Assembly (NCBI GenBank): GCA_024123915.1
Contig: CP099650.1
Location: 7,006,001-7,070,000, forward strand
Direction of reading: 5' to 3'
Source of the DNA: Oxalobacteraceae bacterium OTU3CAMAD1
GTDB lineage: Bacteria > Pseudomonadota > Gammaproteobacteria > Burkholderiales > Burkholderiaceae_D
DNA: 64,000 nt
Positions 30,621-42,191 of this stretch are shown in pieces (positions within the stretch are counted from its first letter, which is position 1; each line of letters opens with the position of its first letter). Made by a program: the position numbers and the translations under genes. The notes beneath the pieces were generated by a model. That model was not told the DNA's origin. It did no database searches and saw only the letters and a program-made list of their open reading frames with translations.

Positions 30621-30973
30621 TGATAACTCTTGCCGAGCAGGGCCATGCCTTTTTCGACATTGAGCGCGGTTTTCACGCCCGGCAGGGTCAGTCCCAGCTC
30701 GACCAGGGTGATGGCGACGGCCGGCTGCATGCCCACCAGCACGGTCTGGGCGTCGAGCACGCGCGCCATCGCCGCCGTGTTGCTGATCATGCGGCCGATG
30801 AAGGAGTCGACCAGGTCGAGCGCCGAGATATCGATCAGCACACCCTTGGCCTGATCCTTGACGATGCGCTCGGTCAGGTCGTCCTGCAGGGTCATCGCCA
30901 GGCGGTCATGCATGTCGACCTGGATCGTCACCAGCAGCAGGTCGCCGATGCGCAGAATAGGGATGCGTTCCAT
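30617..30973 (-). CDS. rsbS: Stressosome scaffold protein RsbS
   Basis: A 118-residue single STAS domain. The phosphorylatable Ser is Ser57 in SALDLVDSFIGRMI, matching Ser59 of Bacillus RsbS. The protein opens IPILRIGDLLLVTIQVDMHD as in the family. RsbS forms the stressosome core with RsbR and holds RsbT. It lies 7 bases after rsbR and overlaps rsbT. Confidence 0.93.
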   Translation of the reverse strand: MERIPILRIGDLLLVTIQVDMHDRLAMTLQDDLTERIVKDQAKGVLIDISALDLVDSFIGRMISNTAAMARVLDAQTVLVGMQPAVAITLVELGLTLPGVKTALNVEKGMALLGKSYQ

Positions 30974-30980
30974 CGGCGGC

Positions 30981-31841
30981 TCAGGCTTTGCGGGAAATGG
31001 TCGAGCCGACCCGTGCCAGCGCCACGATGAAGGCGTCGGCCAGGGTGGCCTTGGTCACCACGTCGTCCAGGTTCACGCCCAGGTGGACGATGGTTTGGGC
31101 GATCTGCGGGCGGATGCCGCTGATGATGCAGTCGGCGCCCATCAGGCGGGCGGCGGCGATGGTCTTCATCAAGTGCTGGGCCACCAGGGTGTCGACGGTC
31201 GGCACGCCGGTGATGTCGATGATGGCGATGGCGGCGCCGGTTTCGACGATCTTCTCCAGCAGGCTCTCCATCACCACCTGGGTGCGGGCGCTGTCGAGGG
31301 TGCCGATCAGCGGCAGCGCCAGGATGTCGGTCCACAGCTTGACGACCGGCGTCGACAACTCCAGCAGCTCCTGCTGCTGGCGCACGATGATCTGGTCGCG
31401 GCTCTTCTGGAACACCTCGATGGTGAACAGGCCCAGCTTGTCGAGCAGGGTGCTGACGTTCCACAGCGCCTCGGCCAGCAGCTCCGGCTCGCCCGCCAGC
31501 GTCTGGCGCAGGCTGCCGAACAGCGACTGCTTGAGCGAGAACACAAAGGTCGCCGTCTCGCTCGGGGTCGAGCCCTGCTTGGCGCGTTGGCCGGAGATCT
31601 CGGTCAGCTGGTCGCGCACCTCGTCCCAGGCGCGGCCTTCGATGCTGTCGAAGCCGCCATTCAAGGTTGCTTCAGGCAGCAAGGTCAGGAACTGGCGACA
31701 GTGGCGGCGCAATTGTTCCTGCGAAGCGCTGTCGCTACGGAATGCCATGCTTTCCAGATTTGCGATCCAGTCGGCGCCGATCTCGGCCTGGTGCTGTTGA
31801 ATCAGGGCGCTGATACGGCGCGCGTTGTCGTTGGTGGTCAT
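30981..31841 (-). CDS. rsbR: Stressosome sensor protein RsbR
   Basis: A 286-residue protein. The N-terminal helical sensor domain (residues 1-150) is of the globin-like RsbR type; the C-terminal STAS domain (~165-280) keeps Thr218 (GVPTVDTLVAQH) and Thr250 (GIRPQIAQTIVHLG), aligning with the two phospho-threonines of Bacillus RsbR. In Vibrio a haem-binding globin RsbR senses oxygen; whether this one binds haem cannot be said, though His47 and other residues are available. Start at 31839-31841 has GGGGA six bases upstream; the ATG at 31919 has no such site. First gene of the stressosome operon. Confidence 0.92.
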   Translation of the reverse strand: MTTNDNARRISALIQQHQAEIGADWIANLESMAFRSDSASQEQLRRHCRQFLTLLPEATLNGGFDSIEGRAWDEVRDQLTEISGQRAKQGSTPSETATFVFSLKQSLFGSLRQTLAGEPELLAEALWNVSTLLDKLGLFTIEVFQKSRDQIIVRQQQELLELSTPVVKLWTDILALPLIGTLDSARTQVVMESLLEKIVETGAAIAIIDITGVPTVDTLVAQHLMKTIAAARLMGADCIISGIRPQIAQTIVHLGVNLDDVVTKATLADAFIVALARVGSTISRKA

Positions 31842-31989
31842 CAAATCCCCGGAGGTTGTCGTGCAAATTAAATAATGGCAACTAATAGTACCAAAGCATT
31901 GCGGCTTTCCGATGTTCAATTGACCACGCGCGCGGCCGCTGCGCAGGCAGCATAACAGGGGGAGAGATAGTACGGAGGGGAAACCGAAG

Positions 31990-32005
31990 GAATATTCGAA
32001 TATTC
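31990..32005. repeat. 16-base AT-rich palindrome
   Basis: GAATATTCGAATATTC is a perfect palindrome that ends within the stop codon of the oxygenase gene, 149 bases upstream of rsbR in transcription order. It is strikingly AT-rich against the surrounding 66% GC. It could be a regulator-binding site for the rsb operon or part of a 3' end signal for the oxygenase. Confidence 0.5.
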
Positions 32006-32942
32006 AGGTGGCGTCGTGAAAAATGATGCCCAGCGTATGGCGCAGCGGCCCGGTGTTGGCGCCGGCCACGGCCCGCAGCCGGCTGACGCCATGCCGCATC
32101 GCCACCCGGTAGACGCCGCGCGTGCCCTGCACCGGCCGGTGGTTGACGGGGAAAATCACCATGTCGCCGCGCCGCAGCGGCACCACCTCCACCCGCGATT
32201 GCATGCGCGGGCGCTGCTCGGTCAGCACGAACTCGCCGCCATCGAAGTGCTTGCCCGGCTCGCTCAGCAAAATCGCCGCCTGCAGCGGGAACACGTGTTC
32301 GCCGTACAGGTCCTGGTGCAGGCAGTTGTAATCCCCCGCCCCGTATTGCAGCAGCAGCGGCGTCGGGCGGTTCTGGCCGGCGGCGTGGCAGCGCGCCAGG
32401 AAGTCGGCGTGTTCGGCCGGGAAGCGGGTGTCGATGTCCATCGCCTCGTGCCAGCGGTTGGCGATGGCGGCCAGCGGCGCGTACAGCGCCTGCCGCAGCG
32501 CCGAGATCATCGACGGCAGCGGGTAGCGGAAGTACTGGTACTCGCCGCTGCCGAAGCCGTGCCGCGCCATCACCACGCGGCTGCGAAACAGCTGCGGCTG
32601 CGCGTATTGCGCGGCCATGGCGGCGCTTTCGTCGGCCGTCAGCATGCCGGGGACGATGGCGTAGCCGTGCGCGGTGAGCTCGTCGGCGATGGCTTGCCAA
32701 TCCAGCCCCGCCACGTGCACGGCGATGCCGGCCGCCGCGCCGACCGCCCGACGGGCGTTGGCCAGCGCCAGCGCGCCGGCCGCGGCAGCGGTAGCGGTAG
32801 CGGTGGCCGCCGTATCGGCGCCGGCCGGCGCGGTGGCATCGCCTGGCGGCCTGGCCGGGGGCGCGCCCACCGGCGGCGTCTTGCGCGGCTGGCGCGCCGG
32901 CGCGCCGGCGCTGAAATCGAACTCCCCGTTGTCGCTACTCAT
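32004..32942 (-). CDS. 2-oxoglutarate/Fe(II)-dependent oxygenase
   Basis: A 312-residue oxygenase with a low-complexity Ala/Pro-rich N-terminus (to ~residue 85). The iron facial triad is visible: His and Asp in NCLHQDLYGEHVFPLQ and the distal His in VIFPVNHRPVQGTRGVYRVA, followed by a basic HGVSRLRAV that would hold 2-oxoglutarate. It is not classic AlkB by sequence, but its start lies within the 3' end of ada (8-base overlap), which suggests a role in alkylation damage. Start ATG 32940-32942. Confidence 0.82.
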   Translation of the reverse strand: MSSDNGEFDFSAGAPARQPRKTPPVGAPPARPPGDATAPAGADTAATATATAAAAGALALANARRAVGAAAGIAVHVAGLDWQAIADELTAHGYAIVPGMLTADESAAMAAQYAQPQLFRSRVVMARHGFGSGEYQYFRYPLPSMISALRQALYAPLAAIANRWHEAMDIDTRFPAEHADFLARCHAAGQNRPTPLLLQYGAGDYNCLHQDLYGEHVFPLQAAILLSEPGKHFDGGEFVLTEQRPRMQSRVEVVPLRRGDMVIFPVNHRPVQGTRGVYRVAMRHGVSRLRAVAGANTGPLRHTLGIIFHDAT

Positions 32943-34026
32943 TGCCCAGCCTCTCCCTGTCCAACAGCGCCGCCTTGCGGTCCACGCCCCAGCGGTAGCC
33001 GGAAATCGAGCCATCGTTGCGCACCACCCGGTGGCAGGGAATCGCCACCGCCAGCGCGTTGGCCGCGCAGGCGCCGGCCACCGCCCGCGCCCCCTTGGGC
33101 GAGCCCACCAGCTCCGCCAGCTCGGCGTAGCTGACGGTGCGCCCGGCCGGTATCTCGCGCAGCACCTGCCACACCCGTTGCTGGAACGCCGTCCCGCGCA
33201 CGTCCAGCGGCAGATCGAGGCCGATTTCGGGCCGTTCGACCATGCCCACCACGCGCGAGACCACCTGTTCGTACTCGGCCTCGGCGCCGATCAGCTCCGC
33301 CTTGGGAAAGCGGTCCTGCAGGTCGCGCACCAGGAAGTCCGGGTCGTCGTCGATCAGGATCGCGCAGATGCCCTGCGCCGTGCTGGCCACCAGGATCGCG
33401 CCCAGCGAACAGGCGGCGATGGCGAAGCGGATCACCGTGCCGGCGCCGCCGGCGCGGAAGGCGGTCGGCGTCATGCCCAGCACTGCCGGCGAATTGGCGT
33501 AGAAACGGCCGCTGGAATTGAAGCCGGCGTCGTAAATCGCCTCGGTGACGGACGCCTGCCGCGTCAAGCCTTCCTGCACCCGCCGCGCGCGCCGCGCCTG
33601 GGCGTACGCTTTCGGGGTGATCCCGGTCACCGCCTTGAACATCCGGTGAAAGTGGAAGCGGCTCACGCCGACGGCGGCGGCCAGGCGGTCCAGGTCGGGC
33701 GCCTCGTCGGCGGCGTCGATCAGGCGGCAGGCCTCGGCCACCAGCGCGGCCTGGCGCTCGGCCAGCGGCGGCAGCTCGGGCTTGCAGCGCAGGCAAGGCC
33801 GGAAACCGGCTTGCAGCGCCGCCTCGCGGCTGTCGTGGAAGGCCACGTTCTTGCGCAGCGCAGGGCGCGCCCCGCACGACGGCCGGCAGTACACGCCGGT
33901 GCTGCGCACCGAATACCAGAACACGCCGTCGGCGCCGGCGTCGCGCTGTTGCACGGCCGCCCAGCGCGACTGCTCGTCGGCGTAGGGGACGGTCGTTTCG
34001 GTTGGTTTATCGATTACCTTGTCCAT
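32935..34026 (-). CDS. ada: Ada: methylated-DNA methyltransferase and transcriptional activator
   Basis: A 363-residue bifunctional protein. N-terminal domain: phosphotriester methyl acceptor Cys in GVYCRPSCGAR with further zinc Cys in FRPCLRCKPELPP. Middle: AraC-type helix-turn-helix (LAAAVGVSRFHFHRMFKAV). C-terminal: O6-methylguanine methyltransferase with acceptor Cys in AVAIPCHRVVRNDG. Known to activate its own operon when methylated. The ATG at 34024-34026 follows GGAG by six bases; 34038 is an alternative. Divergent from hutC. An Ada-box-like sequence lies upstream. Confidence 0.95.
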   Translation of the reverse strand: MDKVIDKPTETTVPYADEQSRWAAVQQRDAGADGVFWYSVRSTGVYCRPSCGARPALRKNVAFHDSREAALQAGFRPCLRCKPELPPLAERQAALVAEACRLIDAADEAPDLDRLAAAVGVSRFHFHRMFKAVTGITPKAYAQARRARRVQEGLTRQASVTEAIYDAGFNSSGRFYANSPAVLGMTPTAFRAGGAGTVIRFAIAACSLGAILVASTAQGICAILIDDDPDFLVRDLQDRFPKAELIGAEAEYEQVVSRVVGMVERPEIGLDLPLDVRGTAFQQRVWQVLREIPAGRTVSYAELAELVGSPKGARAVAGACAANALAVAIPCHRVVRNDGSISGYRWGVDRKAALLDRERLGNE

Positions 34027-34088
34027 CTCGGACTCCATCGTTGAATTGGAATGGTGCCATGCTATCGGGCGACGCATGACGTCGCACT

Positions 34089-34108
34089 CCAACTCTTGCT
34101 TTTGAATT
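34089..34108 (-). promoter_or_regulatory. Possible Ada box
   Basis: On the minus strand the 20 bases AATTCAAAAGCAAGAGTTGG resemble the E. coli ada operator (AATTAAAGCGCAAGATTG) apart from small gaps. It lies about 60 bases upstream of the ada start. A matching ten-base CTTTTGAATT occurs twice on the plus strand (34099-34108 and 34113-34122), the second overlapping the hutC -35 box. Recognition is by memory of the consensus only. Confidence 0.4.
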
Positions 34109-34115
34109 CCTCCTT

Positions 34116-34145
34116 TTGAATTGTACCCGTGCCGGGTGCTAAAAT
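34116..34145 (+). promoter_or_regulatory. hutC sigma-70 promoter
   Basis: TTGAAT (34116-34121) and TAAAAT (34140-34145) with an 18-base spacer, 42 bases upstream of the hutC start. A small hairpin CTCCGC/GCGGAG (34152-34168) and the AGGAG site (34176-34180) follow. A half-site TTGTA (34121-34125), but no full HutC operator, is seen at this promoter. Confidence 0.55.
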
Positions 34146-34187
34146 GCCCCGCTCCGCCGCCTGCGGAGGCGCGTCAGGAGAACCCGT

Positions 34188-34940
34188 TTGGACGATCAAA
34201 GCGATCAGCAACAAAAAAGCCCCCCGCCGGCCACCCCGGACGGCACGCCTATTTTCCAGCGCATCAAAGACCATTTGCTGGCCCAGATCGCGGCCGGCGT
34301 CTGGAAGGAAGGCGACGTGATCCCGTCCGAACAGGCGCTGGTCAAGCAATTCGGCGTCTCCCGCATGACCGTCAACCGCGCCGTGCGCGAACTCACGGCC
34401 GAACAGGTGCTCACCCGCCGCCAGGGCTCCGGCACCTATGTCGCCCAGCAAAAATACCAGGCCACGCTGCTGGAGATCAAATCGATCGCCGACGAGGTGC
34501 GCGCGCGCGGCCACGTCCACCGCAGCAGCCTGCAGCAGCTCGAACGGGGCAAGGCCAGCGAGCTGATGGCCAAACAGTTCGACCTGCCGGCCGGCCACCC
34601 GCTGTTCCATTCGGTGATCATCCACTTCGAGAACGCGGTGCCGATCCAGGTCGAGGACCGCTGGGTCAATCCGCTGTGCGCGCCGGACTACATGGAACAG
34701 GACTTCGCCAGCATCACCCCCAACGAATACCTGATGAAGGCGGCGCCGCTGCAGGGCGCCACCTACAGCATCGAGGCGCTGGCCACGCCGCGCGACATCG
34801 CCGACATGCTGGCCATCGACACCCGGCAGGCCTGCCTGGTGCTCAAGCGCCAGACGCTGTCGGGCGGGCGCATCGCCAGCATCGCCACCATGTGGCATCC
34901 CGGCCACCGCTACCAGTTCGCCGGCAGCTTCGCCCAATAA
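34188..34940 (+). CDS. hutC: Histidine utilisation repressor HutC (GntR family)
   Basis: A 250-residue GntR/HutC regulator. The winged helix occupies residues ~22-90 (KEGDVIPSEQALVKQFGVSR, MTVNRAVRELTAEQVLTRR) and the UTRA/UbiC-like effector domain residues ~100-245 (YLMKAAPLQGATYSIEA, RRQTLSGGRIAS-type end). Urocanate is the known inducer of HutC. The start is a TTG with AGGAG seven bases upstream; no in-frame ATG precedes the DNA-binding domain. It is 12 kb from the hut operon and on the other strand, so it must act in trans. Confidence 0.9.
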   Translation: MDDQSDQQQKSPPPATPDGTPIFQRIKDHLLAQIAAGVWKEGDVIPSEQALVKQFGVSRMTVNRAVRELTAEQVLTRRQGSGTYVAQQKYQATLLEIKSIADEVRARGHVHRSSLQQLERGKASELMAKQFDLPAGHPLFHSVIIHFENAVPIQVEDRWVNPLCAPDYMEQDFASITPNEYLMKAAPLQGATYSIEALATPRDIADMLAIDTRQACLVLKRQTLSGGRIASIATMWHPGHRYQFAGSFAQ

Positions 34941-35186
34941 GGCCCTTCGCCACGGCGACGGCGCGTGACTCCCAACTGGCAAGTCGCGCGGCGCGCCGCT
35001 TTCTCACCGAATGTCACGTCCGGGCCCGGACGCGGGGCGTTTTTGGGCCTCAAATGTGTCTTTTTCGGGGCGCCGCGGCCCCGCCGAGACGCAATTCCCT
35101 TCTTTTCTTATCGATGAGATCACAGCGGTTAAAACTGCTATAGTTGGCTGCCTCCAGACACCCACTGTCACCGGAAAGGGAAGCTC

Positions 35187-39533
<4,347 letters not shown>

Positions 39534-39546
39534 GGTCCAGGTTATC

Positions 39547-39583
39547 GCCCAACGGCGGCCCAACGGCGGCCCAAACGGCGGCC
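39547..39583 (+). repeat. Short tandem repeat, 11-12 base unit
   Basis: GCCCAACGGCG occurs at 39547-39557 and 39558-39568, followed by GCCCAAACGGCG at 39569-39580. Located just after the stop of the large hybrid kinase. Probably replication slippage; no coding function. Confidence 0.8.
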
Positions 39584-39719
39584 TTTAGACATTCCGCCGC
39601 ACATTTTTAAAAAATGGGTTATTATTTCAGCCATCCCCGCCTGCCGACCTTGTTGCCATCCCATCCAAGACATTGAATTCGCGCAATTGGCCACCATCTG
39701 TTGCCTGTAACCGGCAACG

Positions 39720-39750
39720 TTGTAGGCGATTGCGGACAACATGGCATAAT
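39720..39750 (+). promoter_or_regulatory. Possible trxA promoter (extended -10)
   Basis: CATAAT (39745-39750) preceded by TGG gives an extended -10 (TGnCATAAT). TTGTAG (39720-39725) could be a -35 with a longer than usual 19-base spacer. The trxA start lies 42 bases downstream. Confidence 0.4.
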
Positions 39751-39791
39751 CTCCAGGCGTTATTGACCCACTGACCTCGATTGAGGAATAT

Positions 39792-40118
39792 ATGAGCGAA
39801 AATATCAAACACATCACCGATACTTCTTTTGACGCCGACGTCCTGAAGTCCGACCGCCCTGTGCTGGTCGATTTCTGGGCCGAATGGTGCGGTCCTTGCA
39901 AAAGCATCGCCCCGATCCTGGAAGAAGTGGCCAAGGAATACGACGGCAAGATCCTGATCGCCAAGATGGACGTCGATTCGAACCAGGCCGTACCGGCCAA
40001 GTTCGGCATCCGCGGCATCCCGACCCTGATCCTGTTCAAGAACGGCGTTCCTGCCGCTCAAAAAGTCGGCGCGATGGCAAAAGGTCAACTGACTTCTTTC
40101 ATCGACAGTAATATCTAA
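39792..40118 (+). CDS. trxA: Thioredoxin 1
   Basis: A 108-residue thioredoxin, the general cytoplasmic disulfide reductant. Active-site WCGPCK with Cys33 and Cys36; the cis-Pro is in [13 protein letters not shown]. Length is typical. The trxA-rho order is standard for beta- and gammaproteobacteria. The start follows GAGGAATAT. Confidence 0.97.
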   Translation: MSENIKHITDTSFDADVLKSDRPVLVDFWAEWCGPCKSIAPILEEVAKEYDGKILIAKMDVDSNQAVPAKFGIRGIPTLILFKNGVPAAQKVGAMAKGQLTSFIDSNI

Positions 40119-40213
40119 GTACGGTAGTATTTGGCTGCATCGACGGCGCCGCGCCCGCGGCACCTTCGATGGACAGGCAAAAAACGATGGCCCGGCCAGA
40201 CCGCAGCCCGTTT

Positions 40214-40219
40214 TATAAT
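40214..40219 (+). promoter_or_regulatory. Possible rho -10 box
   Basis: A perfect TATAAT 68 bases upstream of the rho start, in a 168-base leader between trxA and rho. No good -35 is seen at 17 bases upstream, so it may need an activator or be fortuitous. Rho leaders are known in E. coli to be controlled by Rho-dependent attenuation. Confidence 0.4.
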
Positions 40220-40286
40220 TAAACAGACAACACCACGCAGTTCCCTCCCCTACCTTTACTTTCCCGTCACGGGACACTCAACACAT

Positions 40287-41549
40287 ATGCATCTATCTGA
40301 ATTAAAGGCCCTACACGTCTCGGCATTGCTGGAGATGGCCATCGGTCTTGATATCGACAACGCGGCGCGTCTGCGCAAACAGGAACTGATGTTCGCGATC
40401 CTGAAAAAGCGCGCGAAATCCGGTGAACAGATCTTCGGCGACGGCGCCCTGGAAGTGCTGCCCGACGGCTTCGGCTTCCTGCGCTCGCCGGACGCCAGCT
40501 ACATGGCCTCCACCGACGATATCTACATTTCCCCTTCCCAGATTCGCCGCTTCAACCTGCACACGGGCGATTCGATCGAGGGCGAAGTGCGCACCCCTAA
40601 AGATGGCGAGCGCTACTTCGCGCTGGTCAAGGTCGACAAGGTCAACGGCGAATCGCCGGAAGCCTCGAAGCACCGCATATTGTTCGAGAACCTGACGCCG
40701 CTGCACCCGAACGAGCCGCTGCGCCTGGAACGTGACATCAACGGCACCGAAAACATCACCGGCCGCATCGTCGACCTGATCGCGCCGATCGGCAAGGGCC
40801 AGCGCGGCCTGCTGGTGGCGTCGCCGAAATCCGGTAAATCGGTCCTGCTGCAGCACATCGCCCACGCGATCACCTCCAACCACCCGGACGTGACCCTGAT
40901 CGTGCTGCTGATCGACGAACGCCCGGAAGAAGTGACCGAGATGCAGCGCTCGGTGCGCGGCGAAGTGGTCGCCTCGACCTTCGACGAACCGGCCACCCGC
41001 CACGTGCAGGTCGCCGAGATGGTGCTGGAAAAAGCCAAGCGCCTGGTCGAGATGAAAAAAGACGTGGTCATCCTGCTGGATTCGATCACCCGCCTGGCGC
41101 GCGCCTACAACACCGTGATCCCTGCCTCGGGCAAGGTATTGACCGGTGGCGTCGACGCCAACGCGCTGCAGCGTCCGAAGCGTTTCTTCGGCGCCGCCCG
41201 TAACATCGAAGAAGGCGGTTCGCTGACCATCGTCGCCACCGCGCTGATCGAGACCGGTTCGCGCATGGATGACGTGATCTACGAGGAATTCAAGGGTACC
41301 GGCAACATGGAGGTGCACCTGGAGCGCCGCCTGGCCGAGAAGCGCGTCTACCCGGCAATCAACCTGAACAAATCGGGCACCCGCCGCGAGGAACTGCTGA
41401 TCAAGCCGGACCAGCTGCAGAAGATCTGGATCCTGCGCAAGTTGCTGTACTCGATGGACGAGATCGAGGCGATGGAGTTCATCCTCGACAAGATGAAGGC
41501 CACTAAAAACAACGGTGAGTTCTTCGACATGATGCGGCGCGGCGGCTAA
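40287..41549 (+). CDS. rho: Transcription termination factor Rho
   Basis: A 420-residue hexameric RNA helicase that ends untranslated transcripts. N-terminal Rho domain [18 protein letters not shown]; the RNA-binding cold-shock fold ([20 protein letters not shown]); P-loop [14 protein letters not shown]-loop [11 protein letters not shown]-loop [14 protein letters not shown]. No insertions, length as in E. coli. Start ATG 40287, as in homologues. Confidence 0.98.
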   Translation: MHLSELKALHVSALLEMAIGLDIDNAARLRKQELMFAILKKRAKSGEQIFGDGALEVLPDGFGFLRSPDASYMASTDDIYISPSQIRRFNLHTGDSIEGEVRTPKDGERYFALVKVDKVNGESPEASKHRILFENLTPLHPNEPLRLERDINGTENITGRIVDLIAPIGKGQRGLLVASPKSGKSVLLQHIAHAITSNHPDVTLIVLLIDERPEEVTEMQRSVRGEVVASTFDEPATRHVQVAEMVLEKAKRLVEMKKDVVILLDSITRLARAYNTVIPASGKVLTGGVDANALQRPKRFFGAARNIEEGGSLTIVATALIETGSRMDDVIYEEFKGTGNMEVHLERRLAEKRVYPAINLNKSGTRREELLIKPDQLQKIWILRKLLYSMDEIEAMEFILDKMKATKNNGEFFDMMRRGG

Positions 41550-41569
41550 AAACCCGCAAGGCGGCCACA

Positions 41570-41612
41570 GGGGTCGTACTCCGTACGGGACTCGGCGTCC
41601 CCGTACGACCCC
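41570..41612. repeat. Palindrome, GGGGTCGTAC family copy 3
   Basis: GGGGTCGTAC (41570-41579) pairs with GTACGACCCC (41603-41612); inner CGTACGGGAC and GTCCCCGTACG give further pairing around a TCGGC loop. It lies just after the rho stop. Same core as copies at 14660 and 22087, but with a longer, partly duplicated centre. Confidence 0.8.
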
Positions 41613-41656
41613 ACGGCTCCGGTGTGCGGGTTGATATTCGCCCACCGCATCATAAC

Positions 41657-41690
41657 AAACAGGCAACCTCGGTTGCCTGTTTCCGTTTAC
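41657..41690 (+). terminator. Hairpin terminator after rho
   Basis: AAACAGGCAACC (41657-41668) pairs perfectly with GGTTGCCTGTTT (41671-41682), with TC between, followed by a short T-rich tail. Very stable. It should end the rho transcript. Its 3' arm also contains the -35 box of the rpmE2 promoter. Confidence 0.65.
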
Positions 41691-41701
41691 GGCTGTATAA
41701 T
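41673..41701 (+). promoter_or_regulatory. rpmE2 sigma-70 promoter
   Basis: TTGCCT (41673-41678) and a perfect TATAAT (41696-41701) at a 17-base spacing, about 107 bases upstream of rpmE2. The -35 box is inside the descending arm of the rho terminator hairpin. Confidence 0.7.
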
Positions 41702-41808
41702 CCCCGGTCGCACTATCTAAACCACTGGCAAGTGATCGGCAATCGGGTCAAGAAGCAGGATCGACCGACGAAGTGCTGTTTGGCTACCAAACCTACCGAG
41801 ACTTACAC

Positions 41809-42078
41809 ATGAAACCAGAAATCCATCCAGAATACCGCGACGTAGTGTTCCACGACCTGTCGTGCGACTTCAAATTCGTCACCCGTTCGACCATCCAGAC
41901 CCGCGAAAAGATCCAGCACGAAGGTAAAGAATACCCGCTGATCAAGATCGAGGTGTCGGCTGAATCGCACCCGTTCTACACCGGTAAGCACAAAATCGTC
42001 GACACCGCTGGCCGCGTTGAGAAATTCCGCCAGAAATTCGGCGCCGTCGGTTCGAAGACCCAAGTCGCTCAAGGTTAA
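41809..42078 (+). CDS. rpmE2: 50S ribosomal protein L31 type B
   Basis: An 89-residue L31 of the type B (zinc-free) form: it opens [20 protein letters not shown], contains [19 protein letters not shown] and lacks the CxxC pairs of type A L31, which are the zinc ligands. The known role is to join ribosomal subunits through bridge B1b. The start at 41809 gives the canonical N-terminus. A clean terminator follows. Confidence 0.96.
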   Translation: MKPEIHPEYRDVVFHDLSCDFKFVTRSTIQTREKIQHEGKEYPLIKIEVSAESHPFYTGKHKIVDTAGRVEKFRQKFGAVGSKTQVAQG

Positions 42079-42093
42079 TTCCTTCCCGCGATT

Positions 42094-42124
42094 CAAAAAA
42101 AGCAGCCTCTGGCTGCTTTTTTTG
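42094..42124. terminator. Rho-independent terminator after rpmE2
   Basis: AGCAGCC (42101-42107) pairs with GGCTGCT (42111-42117) around TCT, with a T run to 42123 and an A run before it (42095-42100), so it can act in both directions. It begins 16 bases after the rpmE2 stop. Confidence 0.92.
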
Positions 42125-42191
42125 TTTGTCGGCCTCGCCTCTCGCCGGTTTTCCTTCATACTCCCGTCTACCTCAATTTGCACACTGATCG

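Noticed and set aside
31861..31900. TTGGTA...TTTAAT promoter for rsbR on the minus strand
   Set aside because: Spacing of 16 and weak hexamers; could not be separated from chance in an AT-richer stretch.
35017..35032. CGTCCGGGCCCGGACG palindrome as hutC terminator
   Set aside because: Stem is short with a four-base loop and the T run is displaced by seven or more bases; not convincing.
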